From positions 1-36,770 of the forward strand of contig JNKE01000002.1 of assembly GCA_000701945.1 (NCBI GenBank): a stretch of 36,770 nt of DNA, read 5' to 3'. A program made the position numbers and the translations under genes. The first letter of the stretch is position 1; every line of letters starts with the position of its first letter. This DNA comes from Anaerotruncus sp. MC2020 (GTDB taxonomy: Bacteria; Bacillota; Clostridia; Oscillospirales; Ruminococcaceae). The notes beneath the pieces are model-generated. The model had not been told where the DNA came from. It saw nothing but the letters and a program-made list of their open reading frames with translations, and searched no databases. This document shows, in pieces, positions 24,778 to 33,511 of the stretch.

Positions 24778-26214
24778 TCAGTCTTTCTTTCTCGCAAACA
24801 GCAGTATCAGCGGGTATATCTCCAGTCGTCCGAGGAGCATATCGAAGCAGAGCACTACCTTCGAGAAGGAGTCGAGTCCGCCGAGGTTGCCCGAGGGGCT
24901 GAATCTGCCAACGCCGAAGCCGATGTTGTTCATACACGTGATGACCGCCGAGAGGTTCTCCTCTATCGAGAAGCGGTCGTGCGAGATGAGCAGTACCGAT
25001 ATCGCCATAAGGAGCATGAAGAGTATGAAATAGTTGGAGGCACCGCGTACAACGTCCTTTTCCACGGGCTTGCCGTCCATTTTTATCGTTGCTACGGCGC
25101 GGGGGCTGACGATATATTTCAGCTCGCGGATACCCGTCTTGACGATTATCATTATTCGTGCGACCTTCATGCCGCCGCCCGTCGAGCCCGCACACGAACC
25201 CACGAACATCAGCAGGAGCAGAAGCGTCTGCGCGAATACAGGCCACTGTCCCGTGTCGGTAGTAGAGAAGCCCGCCGAGGTTATCGTTGAAGCGACCATG
25301 AAGAAGGAGCGTCTCAGCGCCTCGGGTATGGAGTCATACTGCTTCATGACGGTCAGCGTGATGATGCCCGTCGCAAGTATGATTATGCCGAAATAAGTGC
25401 GTACCTCCTCGTTCTTGTACGCGAGCGAGAACTTCTTTATCAGTATGTAGTAGTAGAGGTTGAAATTGACGCCGAAGAGTATGATGAACACCGCAACGAC
25501 CATTTCGATGAAGGGGCTGTCGTAATGACCGATGCTGTCGTTCCACATTGAGAAGCCGCCCGTACCCGCCGACGAACACGCGTGTATTATCGCGTCGTAC
25601 AGCGGCATACCGCCTATGACGAGCATTCCCGTCTCAGAGAGCGTGAGCGCGATATATATGCCGTAGAGTATGCGTGCCGAGAAGCTCGACTTTGACACGA
25701 GCCTGCCGACGTTCGGCCCCGCGCACTCCGCACGCATCATATGCATGGTTCGCGAGTCGTTGCTCGACATTATCGCCAGCACGAACATCAGCACGCCCAT
25801 ACCGCCCAGCCAGTGAGTGAACGCCCTCCAGAACAGACAGCACCGCGACATTGCCTCGACGTTGCCGAGGACGGTGGCTCCCGTGGTCGTGAAGCCCGAT
25901 ACGGTCTCGAACAGGGCGTCGAAGTAGTTGGGTATCTCTCCCGAGATAACGAACGGCAGAGCTCCTATCGCGGACATCGCTATCCACGACGCGGCAACGC
26001 TGACGAAGCCCTCCATCGAGTAGACGGTGTTGTCGCTCGGCTTCTTTATCGTGAACGCGAAGGCTATAGCCATAGTAATCACGAACGGTATCAGGAACGA
26101 AAGCAGTATGTGGTGCTCATGGTATACGAGTCCCACGCCTATCGGGAGGAGCATACACAGTCCCACTACCTTCAGTATCTGACCCATTATATAGGTTATC
26201 ATTCTGTAGTTCAT
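24778..26214 (-). CDS. trkH: Potassium uptake protein TrkH/KtrB family
   Basis: Membrane pore of a Trk/Ktr K+ uptake system. 478 residues with about ten hydrophobic helices and the four pore-loop repeats of the superfamily. Selectivity sites are TTTGATV, SAGTGGFS, SAGFSTT and NNIGFGVG, each with the conserved Gly. MTFYIIM-like N-terminal helix pair and the length suit TrkH rather than the shorter KtrB, though the line between them is soft. It follows trkA by 23 bases. The ribosome site is weak (GGGAG about 14 bases before the ATG), so expression may depend on coupling to trkA. The trkA-trkH order points to one transporter made from one transcript. Confidence 0.93.
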   Translation of the reverse strand: MNYRMITYIMGQILKVVGLCMLLPIGVGLVYHEHHILLSFLIPFVITMAIAFAFTIKKPSDNTVYSMEGFVSVAASWIAMSAIGALPFVISGEIPNYFDALFETVSGFTTTGATVLGNVEAMSRCCLFWRAFTHWLGGMGVLMFVLAIMSSNDSRTMHMMRAECAGPNVGRLVSKSSFSARILYGIYIALTLSETGMLVIGGMPLYDAIIHACSSAGTGGFSMWNDSIGHYDSPFIEMVVAVFIILFGVNFNLYYYILIKKFSLAYKNEEVRTYFGIIILATGIITLTVMKQYDSIPEALRRSFFMVASTITSAGFSTTDTGQWPVFAQTLLLLLMFVGSCAGSTGGGMKVARIMIIVKTGIRELKYIVSPRAVATIKMDGKPVEKDVVRGASNYFILFMLLMAISVLLISHDRFSIEENLSAVITCMNNIGFGVGRFSPSGNLGGLDSFSKVVLCFDMLLGRLEIYPLILLFARKKD

Positions 26215-26237
26215 GATTTTACCGCAGCATCTCCCTT

Positions 26238-27596
26238 TTAGTCGAAAATTTCCTTGAGGTCGCCGAAGCCGCGGTTAGTCGTGACAACGACCACGCTGTC
26301 GTTCACCATGAGACAGTCGTCGCCCTTCGGTATGATGAGCTCATTGCCGCGGACTATGCTCGCGATGAGTATGCCCTGCCTGAGCTTCATTTTCTTCAGT
26401 GGTACTCCCACGTAGTCCTTGTGCTCGCGGATAACGAACTCTATCGCCTCGAGCTTGTCATTGACGAGCCTGTACAGCGTCGCTACGTTGTTTCCCGCGG
26501 AGTTCTGCTTCGCGCGGACGTACTGGAGTATCTGGTTTACGGTTATGTCCTTGGGCGAGATGATGCTGTCGAGGTCGAGGGTGTCCGTGAGCTGCATGAG
26601 CGTCATGCGGTTTACCTTCGTGACTACCTTCTCGACGCCGTTGTTCTTCGCAAGGAGCGAGAGGAGGATATTCTCCTCGTCTATACCCGTCAGGGTGACT
26701 ACCGCGTCGGCGTCGTATACACGCTCCTCCTTGAGGATATCGTGGTCTGTGCCGTCCGCGTGTATTACGCTGACCTTGTTCAGGCGCTCGCTCAGCTCGA
26801 GGCAGCGCTTCTCGTCGACCTCGATTATCTTGACCTTCACGCTCATCTCGCGGAGCTGCTGAGCGAGGTGATATCCCACTCTGCCGCCGCCGATGAGGAC
26901 TGCCGACTTCACGCGCTTCTCGCGGTATGCGGCGCTGATGCTCTTGAAGAACTTGACCATATTGCTGTGCGAGGCGGTCATGTGGATCTTGTCGCCCGCC
27001 TTGAGGATAAAGCTGCCGTTCGGGATAACGACCTCGTCGCCGCGCTGCACCGCACATATGAGGACGTCGAGCCTCAGCCTGCGGGAGAGCTGTGTGAGGG
27101 CGACGTTATCGAGTATGCTGCCGCTCGTTATGCGAATCTCGGCGAGGTCTACCCTGCCCTTTGCGAAGGATTCGATGTTGATAGCCTCGGGGTAGCGGAG
27201 CACCTTTGCTATCTCGTTCGCAGCGTTGAAATCGGGGTTTACCATCATGCTGATACCGAGCTCCTCACGCATGAAAACGAGCTGCTTGTCAAATTCGGGA
27301 CTTCTCACGCGCGCGATACAATGACGCGCCTTCATCTTCTTTGCGATGAGACATGAGAGGATATTGACCTCGTCAGAGCTTGTGACCGCGATAAAAATAT
27401 TGCACCTGTCAACGCCCGCCTCGTCGAGAACGTCGGTCTGAAGGCAGTTGCCGACGATGCCCTTAACGTCGTAGTCGTTGACGATAGAGTTTATCTTTAC
27501 TTCGTTGCTGTCGATGACAGTGACATTGTGCTCGTCGCAGAGCACCTCGGCAAGTGCGCAGCCAACTTTGCCGCCGCCGACTATGATAATTTCCAT
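26238..27596 (-). CDS. trkA: Trk system NAD-binding regulatory subunit TrkA
   Basis: Cytosolic gating ring of the K+ transporter. 452 residues in two tandem RCK units: MEIIIVGGGKVGCALAEVL (1-19) and SAVLIGGGRVGYHLAQQL (near 232) are the two Rossmann dinucleotide motifs, each with an acidic residue after the second strand (VIDSNE, IIEVDE). Each Rossmann half is followed by a TrkA-C domain, the second ending NDSVVVVTTNRG. The start is ATG at 27596, with GGAGG six bases upstream; the open frame continues 44 codons further into the promoter and is not used. Transcribed with trkH from the promoter at 27648-27676. Confidence 0.95.
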   Translation of the reverse strand: MEIIIVGGGKVGCALAEVLCDEHNVTVIDSNEVKINSIVNDYDVKGIVGNCLQTDVLDEAGVDRCNIFIAVTSSDEVNILSCLIAKKMKARHCIARVRSPEFDKQLVFMREELGISMMVNPDFNAANEIAKVLRYPEAINIESFAKGRVDLAEIRITSGSILDNVALTQLSRRLRLDVLICAVQRGDEVVIPNGSFILKAGDKIHMTASHSNMVKFFKSISAAYREKRVKSAVLIGGGRVGYHLAQQLREMSVKVKIIEVDEKRCLELSERLNKVSVIHADGTDHDILKEERVYDADAVVTLTGIDEENILLSLLAKNNGVEKVVTKVNRMTLMQLTDTLDLDSIISPKDITVNQILQYVRAKQNSAGNNVATLYRLVNDKLEAIEFVIREHKDYVGVPLKKMKLRQGILIASIVRGNELIIPKGDDCLMVNDSVVVVTTNRGFGDLKEIFD

Positions 27597-27647
27597 AATT
27601 CCTCCAGAAATACGAAAAAAAGTGGTAAGGTATAACACCTCAGAATA

Positions 27648-27676
27648 ATTATACAACCAATTAAATGATTTGTCAA
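27648..27676 (-). promoter_or_regulatory. Consensus promoter of trkA-trkH
   Basis: On the minus strand perfect TTGACA (27671-27676), 17 bp, perfect TATAAT (27648-27653), with a leader of about 45 bases. Confidence 0.9.
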
Positions 27677-27754
27677 GAGCCAGACGAGCGGCGGTTCGGA
27701 TGTAGTGGCGGCGGGACGCCGCCCGCAAATCCGCGAATCGGTTGCTGAAACATT

Positions 27755-27840
27755 CTGTAAGGGCGCCCTTCGGGCGTCCGCAAATTCCTCACACGCTAAC
27801 GCTTGCTTTTTTGTAGGGGCGCATTCCGTGCGCCCGCCAA
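27755..27840. repeat. Two dispersed GGCGCC-family repeats in tandem
   Basis: A GGGCGCCCTTCGGGCG copy (27761-27776) and a variant copy, GTAGGGGCGCATTCCGTGCG (27813-27832), 35 bases apart. The second is the GGGCGCACGGAATGCGCCCC type also seen at about 1184-1206, in reverse orientation. Confidence 0.8.
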
Positions 27841-27902
27841 CAAACGACGCTGTTATCACGCGCGGAATAATTCCGCGGGCATACCAATTGCAAAACGGCA
27901 GT

Positions 27903-27964
27903 AGGGGACGCCTTCTCTTACAAGGCGTCCCCTCTCGAAAAACAGTCCACTGGACTGTTTTTCG
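27903..27964. repeat. Two adjacent perfect hairpins
   Basis: AGGGGACGCCTT (27903-27914) pairs with AAGGCGTCCCCT (27922-27933), 12 bp. Two bases later CGAAAAACAGTCC (27936-27948) pairs with GGACTGTTTTTCG (27952-27964), 13 bp with a three-base loop. The second can act as a terminator on both strands because of its A5/T5 ends, but no gene end is adjacent; it may be part of the repeat. Confidence 0.75.
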
Positions 27965-27989
27965 ATTCACTCCTTGCGAGGCGCCTTCG

Positions 27990-28105
27990 TTTTTATTTCG
28001 CCGCTCTTAAAAAATATAAGCGGCGACCAGAGACGCTGTCTCTGGACTCTGCAAGCCTTTGTAAAGGCTTGAGCGAAACTTTCGGTTTCGCGCGGCAATT
28101 TATTC
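27990..28105. repeat. Dispersed repeat family B, long copy
   Basis: Near-identical to 5300-5412 over about 110 bases, including CAAGCCTTT-GT-AAAGGCTTG, GCGAAAC-TTTCG-GTTTCGC and the CGCCGCT/AGCGGCG arms. With the items above it fills the 27680-28130 gap; no gene is seen there. Confidence 0.85.
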
Positions 28106-28133
28106 AAATCGTCAGATACCTCCGCGCGGCAGC

Positions 28134-28161
28134 AAAAAAGGGAGCATTCGTGCTCCCTTTT
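28134..28161 (-). terminator. Terminator of the ispD-ispF operon
   Basis: On the minus strand AAAAGGGAGCA pairs with TGCTCCCTTTT around a CGAA tetraloop, with six T in total at its 3' side. It starts one base after the ispF stop codon. Confidence 0.92.
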
Positions 28162-28162
28162 C

Positions 28163-28639
28163 TCATATCTTCATCATCAGCGCCACTGCGTGCGCGGAGA
28201 TACCGAGCTTCTCGCCCGTGAAGCCGAGCTTCTCCTCCGTGGTCGCCTTGACGCTTATCTGCGACACGTCACAGCCGCACACCCTCGCGATGTTCTCCCG
28301 CATAGCGACTATATGCGGAGCGAGCTTCGGAGCCTGCGCGATGACCGTCGCGTCGATATTGCCTATTTTATAGCCTTTCTCGCGGCACACCCTCACGACC
28401 TCCGCCATGAGCTTCATGCTGTCCGCGCCCTCGAACTCGTCCGCCGTATCGGGGAAGAGGTGTCCGATGTCGCCGAGCGCGAGAGCTCCGAGCATAGCGT
28501 CCATGACCGCGTGCGCGAGCACATCGGCATCGGAGTGCCCGAGAAGCCCCACCGTATGCGGGACATCTACTCCGCCGAGTATGAGCTTTCTGCCCTCGAC
28601 GAGCCTGTGTACGTCGTATCCGTGTCCTATCCTGAACAT
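28163..28639 (-). CDS. ispF: 2-C-methyl-D-erythritol 2,4-cyclodiphosphate synthase
   Basis: MEP-pathway enzyme that cyclises CDP-ME 2-phosphate, releasing CMP. 158 residues, full length, a homotrimer in the cytosol. GHGYDVHRL (5-13) supplies the zinc-binding Asp and His. [20 protein letters not shown] (33-52) holds the third zinc His and the flexible loop. DIGHLFPD and [10 protein letters not shown], the CMP-binding segment, are intact. GAGGAGG lies seven bases before the ATG, and ispD ends 11 bases upstream. The two are often adjacent or fused; here they are separate. Confidence 0.97.
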   Translation of the reverse strand: MFRIGHGYDVHRLVEGRKLILGGVDVPHTVGLLGHSDADVLAHAVMDAMLGALALGDIGHLFPDTADEFEGADSMKLMAEVVRVCREKGYKIGNIDATVIAQAPKLAPHIVAMRENIARVCGCDVSQISVKATTEEKLGFTGEKLGISAHAVALMMKI

Positions 28640-28650
28640 AGCTGTCCTCC

Positions 28651-29325
28651 TCAGTAGTTAAGCAATACCTCCGCGAGCTTTATGTCCTCGGGAGTGGTTA
28701 TCTTGATGTTTGTGTAGTCGCCGACCGTCATCGCTACCTTTCCGCCTATCGCCTCGACGAGCTGACAGTCGTCGGTGAAGTCGAGCCCGTGCTCGAGCGC
28801 GAAGTCGATGCCCTCGAAGTAGAGGTCGCGCTTGAAAATCTGCGGGGTCTGTGTGATATAGAGCATCTTGCGCGGCGGAGTATCGACGATGAGCCCGCCG
28901 TCCACGGTCTTTATGGTGTCCTTTACGGGCACTCCGAGAGTCGCGCCGCCGAATACGGACGCGTCCTTGATGACCTTTTCGATGTGCTCGGGCTTGACGA
29001 GCGGACGCGCTCCGTCGTGTATCGCGACGAGCTTTGTGTCCTTGGATATCTGCTTCACGCCGCTGATGACGCTCTCCTGACGGGTCGCGCCGCCCGTTGT
29101 GCAGGCGCGGAGCTTTGTTATCCCTGCCGCCTCTGCCTCAGCCTTTATCGCGGGGATATCAGCCTCCCTCGCGACAATCACTATCTCGCGCACGCTCTCG
29201 CAGTGCTCGAATGCGAGCATGGTAACTCCGATGACGAGCCTGTCCCCGAGCGGGAGCAGTATCTTGTTCACGCCGCCCATTCTCGTGGAATTGCCAGCGC
29301 AGACTATTACTACCGATGTGTCCAT
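28651..29325 (-). CDS. ispD: 2-C-methyl-D-erythritol 4-phosphate cytidylyltransferase
   Basis: Transfers CMP to MEP in the isoprenoid pathway. 224 residues from the ATG at 29325, which has GGAGGT seven bases upstream; a start at 29364 would overlap the preceding gene and has no ribosome site. [15 protein letters not shown] is the CTP-binding loop with its Arg, followed by NKILLPLG with the catalytic Lys. IHDGARPLV is the conserved Asp-containing strand, and [10 protein letters not shown] and [15 protein letters not shown] are the MEP-binding end. It acts one step before the kinase IspE, which is not in the window, and two before IspF. Confidence 0.97.
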   Translation of the reverse strand: MDTSVVIVCAGNSTRMGGVNKILLPLGDRLVIGVTMLAFEHCESVREIVIVAREADIPAIKAEAEAAGITKLRACTTGGATRQESVISGVKQISKDTKLVAIHDGARPLVKPEHIEKVIKDASVFGGATLGVPVKDTIKTVDGGLIVDTPPRKMLYITQTPQIFKRDLYFEGIDFALEHGLDFTDDCQLVEAIGGKVAMTVGDYTNIKITTPEDIKLAEVLLNY

Positions 29326-29341
29326 TGCCTGTACCTCCGAA

Positions 29342-29989
29342 TCACGCTGCGGGCTTGAACTCATAAACGCAGGTGTTTACATTTTTATTCTTGTCCTTGC
29401 TGTCAGTCTCGCTGACTACCGCGTACTTGCCGAAATACGTGACCTTGCCGCTGACCTTGTCCGTTATCTTCGCGGAGTCCTTATCGCTCGACTTCGCCGC
29501 TTCGCCGAATTTTTCATTGCTCTCGGGAGTGATAGTGTCGAGGCTCGCGAGGCAGTTTCCGCCCATATTGTAGTAGTTGTACGTGCTGCTGTTGCCCTCG
29601 ACGTGCCATGTGGCGATGTAGCCCTTGTCCGTGAAGTGTACATCACGGTTGTCGCAGGTGATTATCACTCTGCCCTGCAGGTCGACGACGCCGAGGTCTG
29701 CGTCGGGAGCAGCTCCGCCGTGGAAGCGGTTGACGTCCTCAAGTATGACCTTGCCGTTCTTGACGTCCTTGACCCACCAGTAGGTCGACAGCTTGCGCGT
29801 GTATTCACCGCCGTTCGCTTTCAGCGTCGCGGGGAATGCGGGCTCCTCGCACAGGAGGGGCTGGGTCTTGCTTTTTTTGCTGCCGCCGCAGCTCGTGAAC
29901 AACGTGATGCAGCCGCCTATTATCAGCAGCAGCGCCAGCACTGCCGCGCCGACTATGATTACTCTTTTCTTGTTCAGCTTTCTTTCCAT
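29342..29989 (-). CDS. Membrane-anchored extracellular protein, unknown function
   Basis: 215 residues; no family recognised. A basic start (MERKLNKKR) and one hydrophobic segment (about 10-32) anchor or export it. Cys34 follows the segment (TLFTSCGG), but the spacing is poor for a lipobox, so a lipoprotein is possible and not certain. The outer part is rich in Asn, Gly and Tyr, with short strands such as KDVKNGKVILEDV, LGVVDLQGRVII and KGYIATWHVEG that resemble loose WG-type or beta-propeller repeats. It sits 18 bases behind the GH26-like gene and 16 before ispD, in one transcript. The ribosome site AAAGG is 13 bases from the ATG, so translation may be weak. Confidence 0.75.
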   Translation of the reverse strand: MERKLNKKRVIIVGAAVLALLLIIGGCITLFTSCGGSKKSKTQPLLCEEPAFPATLKANGGEYTRKLSTYWWVKDVKNGKVILEDVNRFHGGAAPDADLGVVDLQGRVIITCDNRDVHFTDKGYIATWHVEGNSSTYNYYNMGGNCLASLDTITPESNEKFGEAAKSSDKDSAKITDKVSGKVTYFGKYAVVSETDSKDKNKNVNTCVYEFKPAA

Positions 29990-30007
29990 GTCGGGTATTC
30001 GCCTTTC

Positions 30008-31450
30008 TTATCTGTCCTTGCTCGGCTCCACGGGAGAGCAGAGAATGCGTATTTTCGGGAGCTTCTCGAGCGTGTACCAATAGTTGAGCAGTCCGTCCTC
30101 CGCGGAGAGGTCGTTCTCGCCGCTCGCGGGAGGAGCAAATATTTTCAGCGTCATATCAGCCGCGCCGCCGAGCCTGTTCTCGTAGAATGCGGGCATGAGG
30201 TCTATCGTTCTTGCGGCGGGCGACTTGTAGAACCAGCGTCCGTTCAGCTCTATCATGAGGTTGGAGTCGTCCTCGAAGACGAGCTCGCAGAAGTGCGGGT
30301 CGCCATCGAAGTGGAGCGGTACCGCAATGCCGTCGGCGTCCTCGGAGCTGCCCCAGCGGAGCCTCGCGGGGAGCGTGAGCTCGCCCTGCTCCGTCATGGA
30401 CGGCAGGAAGCGCTCGCGGTTGATAATCTCCCTGTAGGTCTTGAGTACAGGCTGCTCTATGCCGACATTCGGGTCGTTCGGGTCTTCTATCTCAAGTCCG
30501 AGCCTTCCGCGGTCGCGGAACTGATAGAACGTGAAGCCCGTGAACCAGTCCGCCTTGTCCTCGTCGAGGATATCGCAGAAGAGCTCCACCATTTCCGCCT
30601 GCTCGTATGCTCCCGTGACGTCACCGTCAGCGTTGAACTCCGACATGACCATGGGCTTCTCGGTGCCTCCGCAGATGTGCTTATAGCGCTCATAGCTCGC
30701 CTTTGTCAGGGCGTATATGTCGCGGACAGCGCTCCTCGCATGGGAGGTGCCGCCCGGCTCCGCAACGTCGAAGGGCCAGCCCCAGTGGAGAGCCATGTAC
30801 TTGTCCACGGACCATATATCCGTCTCGCGGACAGCCTGCGCGAACTCCTTCTCCATGACAATCTCCTCGGAGCTGAGGTCCTCGACACCGCCGATGCACA
30901 GTATAGTCTGCACGTTCGGAGCGTGCTCCTTGATGATACGGCACGCGCGGCAGTAGAAGTCGGCTACCTCCTGATAGGAGGCGCGCTTGTTGAACGAGAA
31001 CCAGCTTCCGGTAGCCTCATGGTTGATGCGCAGGAAGAGTCGGCCGAAGGTGCGGAGGTCGTCGCCTATCGCAGCGAGCTGCTCGTCGGTGACGTGGGGG
31101 TCTATCGTTATCGTGAGGGTGACGTCCTGACCGTGTCTGCGGACGTCTCTCATCTGGTTGAAGGGCTCGTTATCGCGGCTTCCGCCTATGCCGCCGCCGT
31201 AGGGGAAGTAGTCGTCGTAGGGGTAGCCCCACTGGAAGGTGACGTTCGAGTCCTTCATCGCCTCGGAAATGCGGGCGGGCCACTGCTCATCGAGAGGGTA
31301 GTAGCAGTACATCAGGCTGATGCTGCGGTGAGGGCGTCCCAGTCGGCTGAGGATGTAGTCCTGACCGACGTACTCGCCGCGCTCGCTGCCGTCGCCGAGG
31401 TCGACAGCGCATTTTGCGCTGCCCATATGTATCTTCAATAGCTTCTCCAT
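30008..31450 (-). CDS. Cytosolic GH26-like glycoside hydrolase
   Basis: 480 residues without a signal peptide. The fold appears to be a clan GH-A (beta/alpha)8 barrel. LFLRINHEATGSWFSF resembles the GH26 WRPxHE(x)GSWFWW motif, with Glu145 as likely acid/base. VMSEFNADG gives Glu271 as likely nucleophile, and FTGFTFYQFRDRGRLG is a late barrel strand. The last 120 residues look like a separate beta-sandwich. It would act on sugars already taken up, unlike the secreted dockerin GH26 in this window. It is the first gene of the operon with the anchored protein, ispD and ispF. GGAGGAG lies five bases before the ATG. GH26 versus a related clan A family is undecided. Confidence 0.75.
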   Translation of the reverse strand: MEKLLKIHMGSAKCAVDLGDGSERGEYVGQDYILSRLGRPHRSISLMYCYYPLDEQWPARISEAMKDSNVTFQWGYPYDDYFPYGGGIGGSRDNEPFNQMRDVRRHGQDVTLTITIDPHVTDEQLAAIGDDLRTFGRLFLRINHEATGSWFSFNKRASYQEVADFYCRACRIIKEHAPNVQTILCIGGVEDLSSEEIVMEKEFAQAVRETDIWSVDKYMALHWGWPFDVAEPGGTSHARSAVRDIYALTKASYERYKHICGGTEKPMVMSEFNADGDVTGAYEQAEMVELFCDILDEDKADWFTGFTFYQFRDRGRLGLEIEDPNDPNVGIEQPVLKTYREIINRERFLPSMTEQGELTLPARLRWGSSEDADGIAVPLHFDGDPHFCELVFEDDSNLMIELNGRWFYKSPAARTIDLMPAFYENRLGGAADMTLKIFAPPASGENDLSAEDGLLNYWYTLEKLPKIRILCSPVEPSKDR

Positions 31451-31480
31451 ATTGCTCCTCCGTATGCATAATGTAATTTT

Positions 31481-31509
31481 ATTATAATATAGAGCGAGTG
31501 TTATGTCAA
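31481..31509 (-). promoter_or_regulatory. Consensus promoter of the GH26-like/isp operon
   Basis: On the minus strand perfect TTGACA (31504-31509), 17 bp, perfect TATAAT (31481-31486), 30 bases before the start. Confidence 0.9.
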
Positions 31510-31571
31510 TGATTATTTGTGCCGCAGACAGCCACGCAAGGCGGCGTGCGCACGTAATGCGTCCCTACATC

Positions 31572-32702
31572 TCAGTTCAGTGTCACAGGCAGACCGTTTA
31601 TCTCGATAGTGGGGTCGTCGATGTCGATGAGCAGACAGCGTCTGCCGTCGATGACGCTCGTGCGGACCTTGTCCGCGGCGTCGGGCTTGATGTTGACCGT
31701 TATGCCCGCCGACGTCAGCACCGTTTTCTTCTCGATGAGGTTCGACACGGTCAGTGGAGTGTTACCGCACACGCGCTCGAACACAGGGTCTGTCATCTCC
31801 ACGCGCTCCTGCGGCACTCCGATATCCGTGAGGATGCCCTTGAGCTTGGTGTTGTCGATGACAGCGCGGTCGGTCTCGTCCTTGTTCTCCTCGGCGACCT
31901 CCTGCAATTTTTCGTTGACCGTCTTTATGACCATGTAGTCGAGGTCGTCGCCGACAACGGTCTTGAGAATGCTCTGAAAGCTCGTCTTTTCGCTGTCTGC
32001 GGACATGACAAAGCTGCATCCGAGCACGTCCTCGATAATGGAGGTATTGGGCTTGGAGGCGGACTTAGCGTAGTACATTACGTGGTTGATATCGGAGCTC
32101 CTGTTGCTGAAAACGGGGTAGAGGAAGCCGTCCGACGGAGCCTTGCTGATGATGAGCTCGGTGTTTACCTTCTTGGTTATCTCGTTGTTGAAGCTGTCGA
32201 ACACGAATCCGTCGCTGCTCGTATTCACGGGACATATCGCCGTCAGCAGATAGCGGTAGACCTCGTCGTCGCCCTCCGCGAACTCGTCGTTCTTGTCCTT
32301 TTTGCGTATCGTGTAGACGCAGTACGCCGTGATAACGGCGAAAGGTCCTGTATATGCGATGTTGTTGGCGATATGGTTGAGGAAGTTCTCGCATACGACC
32401 TCGTCCTTCAGCTCGGATTTGAGCAGGGAGTAGAGTATCTCCTGCGGCTTGCCCTCCTCGTACGCCTCGTTCGGGAACTCATACTCGCAGAAGTTCTTGC
32501 CGACGTTGGTGTTGAGGACCTTTTTGAGCGTTTCGTCGTAGACGTCGTGCTCCTCGACTGACATCGTCACGCAGGCGTTCGCCTTTGAGTAGCGGACGTT
32601 CTTTTCGGCGTCGACGAAGCCCGTGAGTACGCGCTCCATGATGAAGAAGCCGCTCTTATCCGAGAAATTCTTTTTGATTTCCTGAGTTTCTTTCTTGTTC
32701 AT
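31572..32702 (-). CDS. DUF4317 family protein
   Basis: 376 residues from ATG at 32702, with AAAGGAG ten bases upstream. The opening MNKKETQEIKKNF, then FVDAEKNV, is the usual start of the DUF4317 family, common in Clostridia and without known function. It is cytosolic, with no signal or membrane segment. It is acidic and ends in a compact region with RRCLLIDIDDPTIEINGLPV. Neighbours do not form an obvious operon: 273 bases of repeats lie upstream, and the next gene downstream starts its own promoter. No terminator could be seen after the stop; a degenerate dispersed repeat (31535-31566) follows. Confidence 0.88.
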   Translation of the reverse strand: MNKKETQEIKKNFSDKSGFFIMERVLTGFVDAEKNVRYSKANACVTMSVEEHDVYDETLKKVLNTNVGKNFCEYEFPNEAYEEGKPQEILYSLLKSELKDEVVCENFLNHIANNIAYTGPFAVITAYCVYTIRKKDKNDEFAEGDDEVYRYLLTAICPVNTSSDGFVFDSFNNEITKKVNTELIISKAPSDGFLYPVFSNRSSDINHVMYYAKSASKPNTSIIEDVLGCSFVMSADSEKTSFQSILKTVVGDDLDYMVIKTVNEKLQEVAEENKDETDRAVIDNTKLKGILTDIGVPQERVEMTDPVFERVCGNTPLTVSNLIEKKTVLTSAGITVNIKPDAADKVRTSVIDGRRCLLIDIDDPTIEINGLPVTLN

Positions 32703-32761
32703 TTTGGTGTCTCCTTTATAAGATGTATGAATCGCGGAAAAATCTTCCGTTTTTGACAAAG

Positions 32762-32860
32762 CTGAACGCGAAACCGAAAGTTTCGCTCAATCCTTTACAA
32801 AGCAAGGGCGCTGCCCTTGACCCGCCAGAGACTCTGTCTCTGGACTCTGCTGGGGCGGCT
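32762..32860. repeat. Dispersed repeat family B, opposite orientation
   Basis: Starts with GCGAAAC-CGAAA-GTTTCGC, then TCCTTTACAAAGCAAGGGCG and a CCAGAGACTCTGTCTCTGG palindromic part shared with 5335-5358 and 28028-28050. A CCCCACACTGTGGGG hairpin follows at about 32898. Together with the next entry this fills 32703-32975; no gene is seen. Confidence 0.75.
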
Positions 32861-32933
32861 GAACAGCCCGTCCCCTCTGTCAGCTTCGCTGACATCTCCC
32901 CACACTGTGGGGAGTCACCCCTGACCCCATATT

Positions 32934-32974
32934 AGGAGAAAATGTGACGTAGGGTGCGGACGCCCAAAGGGCGC
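32934..32974. repeat. Second copy of the array leader plus GGCGCC element
   Basis: GAGAAAATGTGACGTAGGG followed by TGCGGACGCCCAAAGGGCG is the same sequence, apart from one base at its left end, as 420-460, where it leads into the tandem array. Confidence 0.85.
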
Positions 32975-32975
32975 C

Positions 32976-33479
32976 CTACGATTTATTCTTCTTATACCGT
33001 ATCTTCCCGACGACTGCCGCAGCAATGACGAACAGCAGGAATGACGGGATAAGGATAATGAACACGATAGCCAAAGCTGCTCCGATCTTCACATTCAGCG
33101 CGTGCTGGTGTATCACGCACTCCGACCACACACAGCCGTAAAAGCAGGCGATACATATCTTCAGCACGTCGAGGAAGAAGCGGAAGCCCTCCCTGATGAC
33201 GGAGTCAGCGCGCTCGGTTATTTTCAGCCCGAGGCGGAGCTTGCCCGTAACAAGACCTGCTATCTCGCATAAACCGCATATCACAAGGCACACCACGTAC
33301 GGGTAGAAGCCGTAGAAGCGCTCGGCAATGACGTCGAATTCGCCGTCGGGACCGAAGTGGCAGCCTATCTGCTCGGGCAGCGAGCCGTATGAGCACAGGA
33401 ACCACACAAGATTGACGATGACCGCGAGCCATATCACGGCTGACACGCACCTGTGAAATATCCGCAGCTTCTTTTCCAT
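32976..33479 (-). CDS. Small membrane protein, DUF1648-like
   Basis: 167 residues from ATG at 33479, which has GGGGGT seven bases upstream; an ATG at 33509 lacks one. Four hydrophobic segments lie at about 11-30, 57-77, 97-118 and 130-155, with a basic tail (KIRYKKNKS). LPEQIGCHFGPDGEFDVI, between the first two, resembles the LPxxIPxHxxxxGxxD motif of DUF1648 proteins, often found with the SdpI immunity family. The match is short, so the family call is tentative. It stands alone with its own promoter. Confidence 0.75.
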   Translation of the reverse strand: MEKKLRIFHRCVSAVIWLAVIVNLVWFLCSYGSLPEQIGCHFGPDGEFDVIAERFYGFYPYVVCLVICGLCEIAGLVTGKLRLGLKITERADSVIREGFRFFLDVLKICIACFYGCVWSECVIHQHALNVKIGAALAIVFIILIPSFLLFVIAAAVVGKIRYKKNKS

Positions 33480-33511
33480 AAATTTTACCCCCAAGACGAT
33501 TTTATACATTA

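Noticed and set aside
27597..27728. 44-codon N-terminal extension of trkA
   Set aside because: It spans the consensus promoter, and the ATG at 27596 has GGAGG and starts exactly at the Rossmann strand.
27936..27964. Terminator for an unseen gene
   Set aside because: No gene ends within 350 bases on either strand; the hairpin lies inside a repeat-rich stretch and is better described as part of it.
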